From Acidisphaera sp. (lineage in GTDB: Bacteria > Pseudomonadota > Alphaproteobacteria > Acetobacterales > Acetobacteraceae), in the NCBI GenBank assembly GCA_019240635.1, contig JAFAYA010000040.1, positions 41,609 to 105,608 on the forward strand: a stretch of DNA of 64,000 nucleotides, given 5' to 3'. The translations under genes were made by a program, and so were the position numbers. The notes under the pieces are model-generated. The model saw only the letters and a program-made list of their open reading frames with translations. It had not been told where the DNA came from and did no database searches. Of the stretch, positions 33,693 to 40,963 are shown piece after piece; the stretch's first letter is position 1, and each line of letters begins with the position of its first letter.

Positions 33693-34703
33693 ATGCCCAG
33701 CATTCGCCTTCGTTTCCTCAGCCGCAACGAAGTCGAGGCGCTCAGTCCGGATGCCGACGATTTGATCGGTGTCGTGGAGAGCGGGCTTTCGGCGCACGGC
33801 AGAGGCGAAGTCGTGATGCCGCCGAAAGCCCATCTGCGCCTCGACGCGCTATTCAACGGCCATTTCAACATCCTGCCGGGCTACGTGGCACCGATCGGCC
33901 GCGCCGGCATAAAAGTCGTCGGCGATTACGTGGACAACTGGCGCCGCGACCTGCCGTCGGAGATCGCGCTGCTCACGCTCTACGATCCGGCGACCGGTGT
34001 GCCGTGCTGCATAATGGACGCGACCAGCCTCACCTGGCAGCGCACTGGCGCGGTGACCTGCATTGGCGCGGTACATCTGGCCAATCCGGCGGCGGCTATC
34101 GTTGGCCATATCGGCGCGCGCGGCACGGCGTTCAGCAATCTGCGCCTGCTCGCCAGCCGGTTCCCGCTGCGGGAAATCCGGATTTGCAGCGCACGCCCCG
34201 CCACACGCCAGCGTCTCGCCGCGCGCGTGCGCGAGGAGCTTGGCATCGCGGCGCACGCCGTGGAAAGCGCCGCCGAGGCGGCTGCGGGTGCCGACATCGT
34301 CGTCGAGGCGACGCGCCTTACCAGGCCGGAGCCGCTGCTGTTCGAGAAGGATCTGGCACCAGGATCGCTGCTGGTGACCTATGGCTGGATACGCGCCGTC
34401 GATGAACGACTGCCGTTCGCGATGGACAGGCTCGTGGTCGATGACTGGGAGCAGTGCACGCATGGCGGCCAGTTGCACGACCTGATCGCCGCCGGGCGCC
34501 TGCAGCGACACCACATCCACGCCGAGATCGGCGAGATCACCTGCGGCAAGCTTGCCGGGCGGCAGGACGCACAGCAGCGCATCCTGTTCTGGCACCGCGG
34601 CTTCGCCGTCAGCGACATTGTCCTCGGCGACTGGATCTTTCGGCGCGCCGAAACGCAATCGGTCGGCACGGTGCACCGGCTTCTGGATGCGCAGGATGAA
34701 TGA
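33693..34703 (+). CDS. Ornithine cyclodeaminase/mu-crystallin family protein
   Basis: This 336-residue NAD(P)-binding protein has an N-terminal domain (FLSRNEVEALSPDADDLIGV, EVVMPPKAHLRL) and a Rossmann domain (AAAIVGHIGARGTAFSNLRL, then ADIVVEATRLTRPEPLL). The family includes ornithine cyclodeaminase, ketimine reductases and alanine dehydrogenase. The lysine in GIKVVGDYVDNW is where ketimine-type members bind substrate. The nucleotide-binding segment reads GHIGARG rather than the usual GxGxQA, so it may be divergent. I chose the ATG at 33693 for the conserved N-terminus. It is divergent from the ABC permease gene and converges on the binding-protein gene. Confidence 0.82.
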   Translation: MPSIRLRFLSRNEVEALSPDADDLIGVVESGLSAHGRGEVVMPPKAHLRLDALFNGHFNILPGYVAPIGRAGIKVVGDYVDNWRRDLPSEIALLTLYDPATGVPCCIMDATSLTWQRTGAVTCIGAVHLANPAAAIVGHIGARGTAFSNLRLLASRFPLREIRICSARPATRQRLAARVREELGIAAHAVESAAEAAAGADIVVEATRLTRPEPLLFEKDLAPGSLLVTYGWIRAVDERLPFAMDRLVVDDWEQCTHGGQLHDLIAAGRLQRHHIHAEIGEITCGKLAGRQDAQQRILFWHRGFAVSDIVLGDWIFRRAETQSVGTVHRLLDAQDE

Positions 34704-34711
34704 GCGCCGCC

Positions 34712-35569
34712 TCATTCCGGCTGCGCCGGGCAGGTCGGCGGATCGAGCGGACCCGTCGTGATCCGATAGGGCGGCGGCAAGGTGCAGTGGTGGTATGCGC
34801 CGAACAGCTTGGCGAAACTGCCGTCCGCATGCATCGCATTCAGCGCATCGACCACTCGGTCGGCGACCGGGTGCTGGCTGAAGGCGAGCGCCTCGGTGTG
34901 CGGATAGAGGCCGGTGAGGGCGATGCGGAAGAAGCCGACGCTCTTCTTGCGGTAGTAGTAGGCTTGCTCGGTGCCGACGAAGCCGCCGTCGATCTGACCG
35001 GCCGAGAGCGTCTGCAGCACGTCGGAATAGTTGGGGAAGGAGCGGACGTCGATCGGCGGCTTGCCGGACTTCACCAGCGCGTCGCTGGCTTCGCGCACGG
35101 TCTTCTCGTCGATCGAGCCGAGCTGCGCGCCGAAGCGCTTGCCGGAAAAATACGCGAGATCGGCGATCGCGTCCTTGTTGTCGGCGGGCACCACGATCGC
35201 CAGCGTTCCGGCGCCGTAGGGAATCATCAGCACCTGCGCAGCGCGCTCGGGCGTATAGTACATGAACGTGTCGATCATGTCGAAGCGCCCCTCCTTGAGC
35301 GAGGGGATCATGGTCGCGAACTGGGTGCTGATGAAATTCATCTTCAGGCACAGCCGCGCGGCGATCATGTTGCCGAAATCGACATCGAGCCCGACCAGGT
35401 TGCCGTTCTCGTCGATGTACTGGATCGGCGCGACGGTCGGATTGATGGCGGTGGCGAGTTCGCCCGCATGTACCAGGGGTGGCGCGCCGAGTTGCGGCTG
35501 GCAGGCTTGCGCGAAAGCGGCGGCCGGCAGCATGCAGCCTATCCAGAGGAGCCAGGTGGCGCGGATCAT
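34712..35569 (-). CDS. Amino-acid-type ABC substrate-binding protein (family 3)
   Basis: This 285-residue periplasmic protein has a signal peptide (MIRATWLLWIGCMLPAAAFA) and a family-3 binding fold: IQYIDENGNLVGLDVDFGNM, MIPSLKEGRFDMI, GKRFGAQLGSIDEKTV and AGQIDGGFVGTEQAYYY. Such proteins usually bind polar amino acids or related acids. The usual ligand-contact arginine of amino-acid binders is not obvious to me, so the ligand may be different. I chose the ATG at 35569; the longer frame upstream lacks signal features. It likely feeds the permease at 32873. Confidence 0.87.
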   Translation of the reverse strand: MIRATWLLWIGCMLPAAAFAQACQPQLGAPPLVHAGELATAINPTVAPIQYIDENGNLVGLDVDFGNMIAARLCLKMNFISTQFATMIPSLKEGRFDMIDTFMYYTPERAAQVLMIPYGAGTLAIVVPADNKDAIADLAYFSGKRFGAQLGSIDEKTVREASDALVKSGKPPIDVRSFPNYSDVLQTLSAGQIDGGFVGTEQAYYYRKKSVGFFRIALTGLYPHTEALAFSQHPVADRVVDALNAMHADGSFAKLFGAYHHCTLPPPYRITTGPLDPPTCPAQPE

Positions 35570-35709
35570 GCGGGGGCATCTCCTGCGAAAATCGGGCGGC
35601 CGGGAGAAGGTTAGCATAGCCACGGCGGCGCCGAAGTCGTTTCGCAAAGCCCGCGTCCGGCGCTCTGCGGGTTGCGGCGCGGCGGGGGTCCGGATAGCGT
35701 GCCGCTGAC

Positions 35710-35901
35710 ATGACGCGCGACGCAACCTCGCGGCCGGGAACGAATACGCAGGCGGAACCGGCTGACCGTGTTTCGTTGGAAAACGCCGCCCGACCTACCC
35801 CGGAAAAGCCGACACGTCCGAGGGAGATCGGCGGACCGGCGGGGCGCGAGCCGACACGCTACGGCGATTGGGAGCGCAACGGCCGCTGCACCGATTTCTA
35901 G
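35710..35901 (+). CDS. Succinate dehydrogenase assembly factor 4-like protein (DUF1674)
   Basis: This 63-residue protein has a variable N-terminal half and a C-terminal half that matches DUF1674: REIGGPAGREPTRYGDWERN, then GRCTDF at the end. The eukaryotic homologue SDHAF4/Sdh8 binds the flavinylated SdhA subunit and protects it before complex II assembly. The end of the protein is the most conserved part and is complete here. No sdh genes are in the window. It is followed immediately by the second copy of the 120-bp repeat. Confidence 0.85.
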   Translation: MTRDATSRPGTNTQAEPADRVSLENAARPTPEKPTRPREIGGPAGREPTRYGDWERNGRCTDF

Positions 35902-35914
35902 CAAGGTGCGGAAA

Positions 35915-36035
35915 AGGGCAGTCCAGCGCTCCGCCCTGGACCCGCTGGCGCCCGAGCGCCAGACCCGCTTACTCAAGTGAAGGATTGCTAAGGCTCTGCC
36001 TTTGCCGGGGTCCAGGGGCAGCGCCCCGGGCCTTC
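35915..36035. repeat. About 120-bp dispersed repeat, copy 2 (inverted relative to copy 1)
   Basis: By eye, the element aligns along its whole length with the reverse complement of 9261-9379. Shared blocks include CTCCGCCC..CTGGACCC, CAGACCC, GATTGC, AAGGCTCTGCCTTTGCCGGG and GGTCCAGGGG. It lies between the convergent SdhAF4 and folD genes, so it may also end transcription. Confidence 0.7.
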
Positions 36036-36077
36036 GCTTACTCCCTGCCGCGCCGAGCACCAGCGCATGCCGCCGCG

Positions 36078-36926
36078 CTATTCGCGCCCGCGGCGGTGCG
36101 TAGCTGCCAAAACCGTGTTTTCCAGCAGACAGGCGATCGTCATCGGGCCAACGCCGCCCGGTACCGGAGTGATCGCGCCGGCATGGCTGAGACACTCTGA
36201 GAACGCGACATCGCCGACCAGCCGACCGTCCTCCAGGCGATTGATGCCGACATCGATGACCGTCGCGCCCCGGCCGATCCAGTCGCCGCGCACCATTTCG
36301 GCGCGGCCCGCAGCGGCGATCACGATTTGTGCGCGGCGGCATTCCTCGGGCAGGTCGCGGGTGCGCGAATGGGCGAGCGTGACGGTGGCGTCGGCGTTGG
36401 TCAGCAGGGCCGCCATCGGCTTGCCGACGATCGGCGAACGGCCGATCACCAGCGCCCGAGTCCCCGCAACCGGCATGCCCGCGGTGGCCAGCAGCTTCAT
36501 CACGCCGAGCGGCGTGCAGGGGACCAGCGTCGGCATCCCGTCGACCAGCCGGCCCAGATTGGCGGGGTGGAAGCCGTCCACGTCCTTGGCCGGGTTGATC
36601 GCCTCGATCACCGCCCGCCGCTCGATATGCGCGGGCAGCGGCAGCTGCACCAGAATGGCGTCGATCGCCGGGTCGGCGTTCAGGCGGCCGATCAGCTCGA
36701 GCAGCGCGGCCTGGCTCGTGTTGGCCGGCAGGCGCAGGGTCTCGACGGCGATGCCGGCGGCCTTCGCGGCGCGGTCCTTGTTGCGGACATACACGGCACT
36801 CGCCGGATCATCGCCGACCAGCACCACGGCGAGGCCGGGCCGCGCCTGCAGCACCGCCACGCGCTCGGCGATCTGTGCGCGCAGCAGCGCCGCCTCGGCG
36901 CGCCCGTCGATGACGCGCGCGGTCAA
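36078..36926 (-). CDS. folD: Bifunctional methylene-THF dehydrogenase/cyclohydrolase FolD
   Basis: This 282-residue cytoplasmic enzyme interconverts 5,10-methylene- and 10-formyl-tetrahydrofolate with [23 protein letters not shown] carries the catalytic lysine in the YxxxK-type motif. [48 protein letters not shown] and [19 protein letters not shown] are all intact. I chose the TTG at 36926, whose TTGA overlaps the yggT stop. A GTG at 36944 would add six residues. Length is normal for the family. It forms a two-gene unit with yggT. Confidence 0.93.
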   Translation of the reverse strand: MTARVIDGRAEAALLRAQIAERVAVLQARPGLAVVLVGDDPASAVYVRNKDRAAKAAGIAVETLRLPANTSQAALLELIGRLNADPAIDAILVQLPLPAHIERRAVIEAINPAKDVDGFHPANLGRLVDGMPTLVPCTPLGVMKLLATAGMPVAGTRALVIGRSPIVGKPMAALLTNADATVTLAHSRTRDLPEECRRAQIVIAAAGRAEMVRGDWIGRGATVIDVGINRLEDGRLVGDVAFSECLSHAGAITPVPGGVGPMTIACLLENTVLAATHRRGRE

Positions 36927-37225
36927 TAGACACCCATGTGCCACAGGCTCGCCTGCAGCTCGCCGAGCAGGATGCGAAGCGCCTGCAGCAGCAGGATCAG
37001 GATGATCGGGCTCACGTCGATGCCGCCGAAATTCGGCAGGAAGCGGCGGATCGGCGCCAGCGCCGGCTCGGTCACCCGGTAGAGGAAGTCGCCGATCGTC
37101 CAGACCAGCCGGTTGCGCGTGTCGAGCACGCCGAACGCTGCCAGCATGCTGAACACGGCGGCCAGAATGACCGCCCAGGTATAGAGCGAGATCAGCCGGT
37201 CCAGCAGCCAGAACAGCGCGTTCAT
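36923..37225 (-). CDS. YggT family membrane protein
   Basis: This 100-residue inner-membrane protein has two hydrophobic helices (about residues 8-35, [20 protein letters not shown]; and 70-92, [20 protein letters not shown]). The conserved loop [20 protein letters not shown] between them is the YggT signature. Family members are linked to osmotic tolerance and, in cyanobacteria and chloroplasts, to cytochrome assembly (CCB3); the bacterial role is not settled. It overlaps folD by four bases. Confidence 0.9.
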   Translation of the reverse strand: MNALFWLLDRLISLYTWAVILAAVFSMLAAFGVLDTRNRLVWTIGDFLYRVTEPALAPIRRFLPNFGGIDVSPIILILLLQALRILLGELQASLWHMGVY

Positions 37226-37412
37226 TCAGGGAGTCTCCAGGAGCGGGCGAAGCCATAGGGGCGTTGCCCGAAGCACGGTCGCCAGAAAGCGCGGGCGCGC
37301 CCACGCGACGCGCGCGTGGTCTAGCGGCGGGTCCCGCAAGGTGCAACCGCGCTTGACGGCCTGATGCTTGACGGGGCGCGGGCCGCCACCCATTGTCCGC
37401 CCGCCGCGGGGC

Positions 37413-37488
37413 GGGGCTGTAGCTCAGTTGGGAGAGCGCCTCGTTCGCAATGAGGAGGTCAGGGGTTCGATTCCCCTCAGCTCCACCA
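37413..37488 (+). tRNA. tRNA-Ala (anticodon CGC)
   Basis: This is a 76-nt tRNA with encoded CCA. The acceptor arm GGGGCTG/CAGCTCC contains the G3:U70 pair that identifies alanine tRNAs. The D arm AGCTCAGTTGGGAGAGC is present. The anticodon stem-loop has the loop TTCGCAA, giving anticodon CGC for codon GCG. The T arm with GTTCGATTC is intact. Confidence 0.95.
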
Positions 37489-37526
37489 CCGTTCCGCTCG
37501 ACATCGCGCCGGCAGCAGCGCCGTAC

Positions 37527-37970
37527 TTAGGTGGCAACCGCGGCCCTGCCGGGGATGCGCAGGCAGGCGGCGCGCACCTGCGCGCCGGTGCGCGTGTCGT
37601 CCAGGATGCCGAGCTGTGTGGCAAGACGCTCATTGGCCGCGGTGATCCAGCCCAGCACGCCGCCGCTGTCGTGCAGGATCATCAGGCAGCTCTTCATCAA
37701 GGCGGCTCCGCTCGGCACCACGCCCACGCCGTGCGCACCATAGAGGGCCGCGAGGAAGCTGCGGGATGCGGCGTGCTGACGGCGCGATTCGATCTGCATG
37801 CAGGCGGTGTTGACGAGCAGCAGCGCCGTGAAGCCGACCAGCGCCACGATGACGAGGCGGCCGGAACGGCGCTGCCAGGCCGGCCCCCGCCGGCGCCGGT
37901 CGCGCACCCGCGCGTCCCAGGCGGCGGCACCCGCCGCCACCGCCGCTACTCCGTTCCATGCGCGCCGCAT
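37527..37970 (-). CDS. Hypothetical single-span membrane protein
   Basis: This 147-residue protein is of no family I recognise. A basic N-terminal region (RVRDRRRRGPAWQRRSGRL) is followed by one membrane helix near residues 39-58 (LVIVALVGFTALLLVNTACM) and a C-terminal domain of about 85 residues, probably periplasmic, with cysteines in MKSCLMIL and RAACLRI. Codon use (G or C at third positions) matches neighbouring genes, which argues for a real gene. I chose the ATG at 37970; an in-frame GTG at 38009 is possible. It converges on the tRNA gene. Confidence 0.6.
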   Translation of the reverse strand: MRRAWNGVAAVAAGAAAWDARVRDRRRRGPAWQRRSGRLVIVALVGFTALLLVNTACMQIESRRQHAASRSFLAALYGAHGVGVVPSGAALMKSCLMILHDSGGVLGWITAANERLATQLGILDDTRTGAQVRAACLRIPGRAAVAT

Positions 37971-38143
37971 GCGTCTCACTTTCCCGCCCCAAGGGCGGGA
38001 TAGAGACACAATGCGGAGTCCGGCGTTAGTTAATTCGGCCGCGGGCGGGCGCTGCGCGGGCTCCGCACGCGGCCGTCTGCGCGGAGGCGATCACGGGTGA
38101 CGCGCAACAGCAACTCTTTGGCGATCGCGCGCCGGCGACGGTT

Positions 38144-40963
38144 CTATGCCGCCCCGATCGCGCGCCGCCGGCGTGGCGGCGCCACCGCCCCCGGTGCCTC
38201 CTCGGGGGAGGCCAGCGCCGTCAGCAGCGCCTCGCGCAGACGAGCGAGCTTGCGCTCGTTCTCCACCTTTAGCCCGAACACGTCCTTCACATAGAACACG
38301 TCCACCGCCCGGACGCCGTACGTCGTCACGTGCGCCGAGGCGATCTGCAGCCCCTGCTCGCTGATCGCTGCCGTCACGTCGTGCAGCAGGCCCGGCCGGT
38401 CGCGGCCGTTCACTTCAACCACCGTGTGCGTGTTGGACGCGCTGTTGTCCACCACCACCCGCGGCGGCACGTGGATCGCGCGGATGCGGCCGCCGAGCAG
38501 CGAGCGCGAGGCCTTGCGGATTTCCGCCGCCAGCCGCAGGTGACCGGACAGTGCCTGCTCGATCAGCACGGACAATCGTGCCAGGCGGTGCGGCGCGTCG
38601 AAAGCGCCCCCGGCGGCGTCCTGGATCCAGAAGGTGTCGAGCGCCATGCCGTTGGTCAGCGTGTGGATGCGCGCATCCACGATGGAGGCGCCGGCCACCG
38701 CCAGCGCGCCGGCGATGCGGCTGAACAGCCCCGCATGGTCGGCGACGTAGACCGTCACTTCCGTCACCGCGCGCGAGGGCAGCGGCCGCGTCTCCACCGT
38801 CAGCTTGTTGCCCAGCGCCTCGGCGCAGCGGACCATGCGGGCGTGGCGCGCATGCGTCTCTGGATCGAAGGAGAGCCAGTAGCCGGGGTAGCCGAGCCCG
38901 AGGAACTTCTGCAGCTCCTCGTCCGGCCAGTCCGCGAGCAGGCTCGCCGCCGCCTCGCGCGCCCGCTCCACCCGCGCGTCGCGCTCGGTGGTGGCGAGCC
39001 CGCCTTCCAGCACCTCCGCCACCCGCTGGTACAGCTCGCGCAGCAGCATCGCCTTCCAGTTGTTCCACACCTTCGGCGATACCGCCCGCATGTCGGCGAC
39101 CGTCATCACCAGCAGCAGCCGCAGCCGCTCCGGCGACTGGATGACGTCCGCCAGGTCGAGGATCGTCTTCGGGTCGTCGATGTCGCGCTTGAACGCGGTC
39201 TGGCTCATCAGCAGGTGGTGCAGCACGAGCCAGGAGACCATCTCCGTCTCCTCGGCGCTCAGCCCGAGCATCGGGCCGACCTCCTGCGCGATCTCCGCGC
39301 CGAGTTCGGAGTGATCGCCGCCCCTTCCTTTGGCGATGTCGTGCAGCAGCATCGCCACGTAGAGGGCACGGCGGGACTGCAGATGGTCCATCAGGCCCGA
39401 CGCGACCGGTGCGACCTCCGCCAGCTCACCCCGCTCGAGCAGGTTGAGCACGCGGATCGCCTCGATCGTGTGCTCGTCGACGGTAAAGACGTGGTAGGTG
39501 TCGAACTGCATCTTGCCGACGATGCGTGCCCAGTCCGGCAGGAAGCGGCCGAGAAAGCCGGTCTCGTTCAGCACGGCCATCCAGTACGCCCCGCTCGGCC
39601 GGTGGGTGCTGCGTGCCGGCCCGCATAGCAGATCGAGGAACAGCGCGGCCGCCTTCGGGTTCTGGCGGAGCGCCACCGCGGCGCGCTCGTTGCGGATCAG
39701 GCCGCGCAGCGCGAGGGGATGCAGCTCGAGCTCGCGGTCGCGCGCGATCTGCAGCATCTTCAGCGCCCGGATCGGGTCGTCGGCAAAGGCGTGATCGCGC
39801 ATCGGCAGCAGCTTGCCCTCGGCGAGCACGAAGCCGCAGTTCAGCAACGCCTGGTCGGTCTCCGGCGTCACCGGCGGCGGGCCCACGGCGGCGCGCACCA
39901 GCGCCGGCTCCAATACGCGCGACAGGCGCAGCACCTCGCGCACCGTCAGGAAATAGTGCCGCATGAAGCGCTCGACGCCGTCCTGCCTGCCGTGCCGCGT
40001 GTAGCCCATGCGTGCGCCGACCACCGGCTGCAGGTCGAAGGTCAGCCGCTCCTCGGCGCGGCCGGCGACGTAGTGCAGGTGAAAGCGCAGGCTCCACAGG
40101 AAGTCGTGCGACCGTCGTGCCAGCCGCGCCTCCCGCTCGGTGATCAGGCCGCCCCCGGGTGCGGCCGGACCGACCAGGTCCTTCCAGTCGCTGCTGGCGA
40201 ACGCGTAGCGCGCCATCCAGTAGAGCGTCTGCAGGTCGCGCAGCCCGCCGCGGCCCTCCTTGATGTTCGGCTCGACGACGAACGGGCTCTCGCCGAACCG
40301 GCGGTGGCGGGCCGCACGCTCCTCCTGCTTGCGCACGAAGAAGTCGTGCGCCGTCGCCGGACTGCGCGCGGCGCGGAAGCGCGCGGTGAACTCGGCGTAG
40401 AGCGCCGGGTCGCCGGCCAGCAGGCGGGCATCGAGCAGCGTGGTCGCGATCGTCGTATCGCGCTGCGCGGCCACCAGGCACTGCTCGACCGAGCGGGTCG
40501 CATGGCCGACCTTCAGCCCGAGATCCCACAGCAGATAGAGCATGAACTCCACGGCCTGCAGCGTCGTGGCGTCCGGTTCCGCGGGCGTCAGGAACAGCAG
40601 GTCGACGTCGCTGAATGGCGCCAGCAGGCCGCGGCCGTAGCCGCCGGTGCCGATCAGCGCGAGCCGCCCGTCGAACCCGTCCCCGGCGTTGCCGGCCGCA
40701 TAGCGGAACAGCGCGCCGATCAGCCCGTCGGTCAGCGTGGCGAGCAGCCGCGCCGCCTGCGCCCCGGTCAGCTGCCCCTGCTCGAACCCCTCGCGCACAT
40801 GCATTTGCACGCGTGCGAGGTGGCGGCGGAACACGCCGATGGCTGCCTCGCGCACCGGCAGCCCCTCGGTGGATTGCTGGTCCGGGGCGGCCTGCGCCAG
40901 CGCCTCCTCGAGCTCGGCCGTGGCGTCTTCGGGCATGTCGGGCAGGGGGGGCGACGTCAGCAT
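38144..40963 (-). CDS. glnD: Bifunctional PII uridylyltransferase/uridylyl-removing enzyme
   Basis: This 939-residue nitrogen sensor adds UMP to PII proteins when nitrogen is short and removes it when glutamine is high. The nucleotidyltransferase motif GTGGYGRGLLAPFSDVD lies near residue 105 (S118, D119, D121). The HD hydrolase domain includes DEHTIEAIRVLNLL and MLLHDIAKGRGGDHSELG (about 500-560). Two C-terminal ACT domains start near VTVYVADHAGLFSRIAGALA and VEVNGRDRPGLLHDVTAAIS. Length is normal. The ATG at 40963 overlaps the mutS stop by seven bases, so the two are coupled. The open frame continues far upstream but is only the shadow of mutS. Confidence 0.95.
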   Translation of the reverse strand: MLTSPPLPDMPEDATAELEEALAQAAPDQQSTEGLPVREAAIGVFRRHLARVQMHVREGFEQGQLTGAQAARLLATLTDGLIGALFRYAAGNAGDGFDGRLALIGTGGYGRGLLAPFSDVDLLFLTPAEPDATTLQAVEFMLYLLWDLGLKVGHATRSVEQCLVAAQRDTTIATTLLDARLLAGDPALYAEFTARFRAARSPATAHDFFVRKQEERAARHRRFGESPFVVEPNIKEGRGGLRDLQTLYWMARYAFASSDWKDLVGPAAPGGGLITEREARLARRSHDFLWSLRFHLHYVAGRAEERLTFDLQPVVGARMGYTRHGRQDGVERFMRHYFLTVREVLRLSRVLEPALVRAAVGPPPVTPETDQALLNCGFVLAEGKLLPMRDHAFADDPIRALKMLQIARDRELELHPLALRGLIRNERAAVALRQNPKAAALFLDLLCGPARSTHRPSGAYWMAVLNETGFLGRFLPDWARIVGKMQFDTYHVFTVDEHTIEAIRVLNLLERGELAEVAPVASGLMDHLQSRRALYVAMLLHDIAKGRGGDHSELGAEIAQEVGPMLGLSAEETEMVSWLVLHHLLMSQTAFKRDIDDPKTILDLADVIQSPERLRLLLVMTVADMRAVSPKVWNNWKAMLLRELYQRVAEVLEGGLATTERDARVERAREAAASLLADWPDEELQKFLGLGYPGYWLSFDPETHARHARMVRCAEALGNKLTVETRPLPSRAVTEVTVYVADHAGLFSRIAGALAVAGASIVDARIHTLTNGMALDTFWIQDAAGGAFDAPHRLARLSVLIEQALSGHLRLAAEIRKASRSLLGGRIRAIHVPPRVVVDNSASNTHTVVEVNGRDRPGLLHDVTAAISEQGLQIASAHVTTYGVRAVDVFYVKDVFGLKVENERKLARLREALLTALASPEEAPGAVAPPRRRRAIGAA

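Noticed and set aside
37424..37633. Minus-strand open frame ending in residues like [19 protein letters not shown]
   Set aside because: Its C-terminal end is the antisense translation of the tRNA-Ala gene, a well-known spurious annotation.
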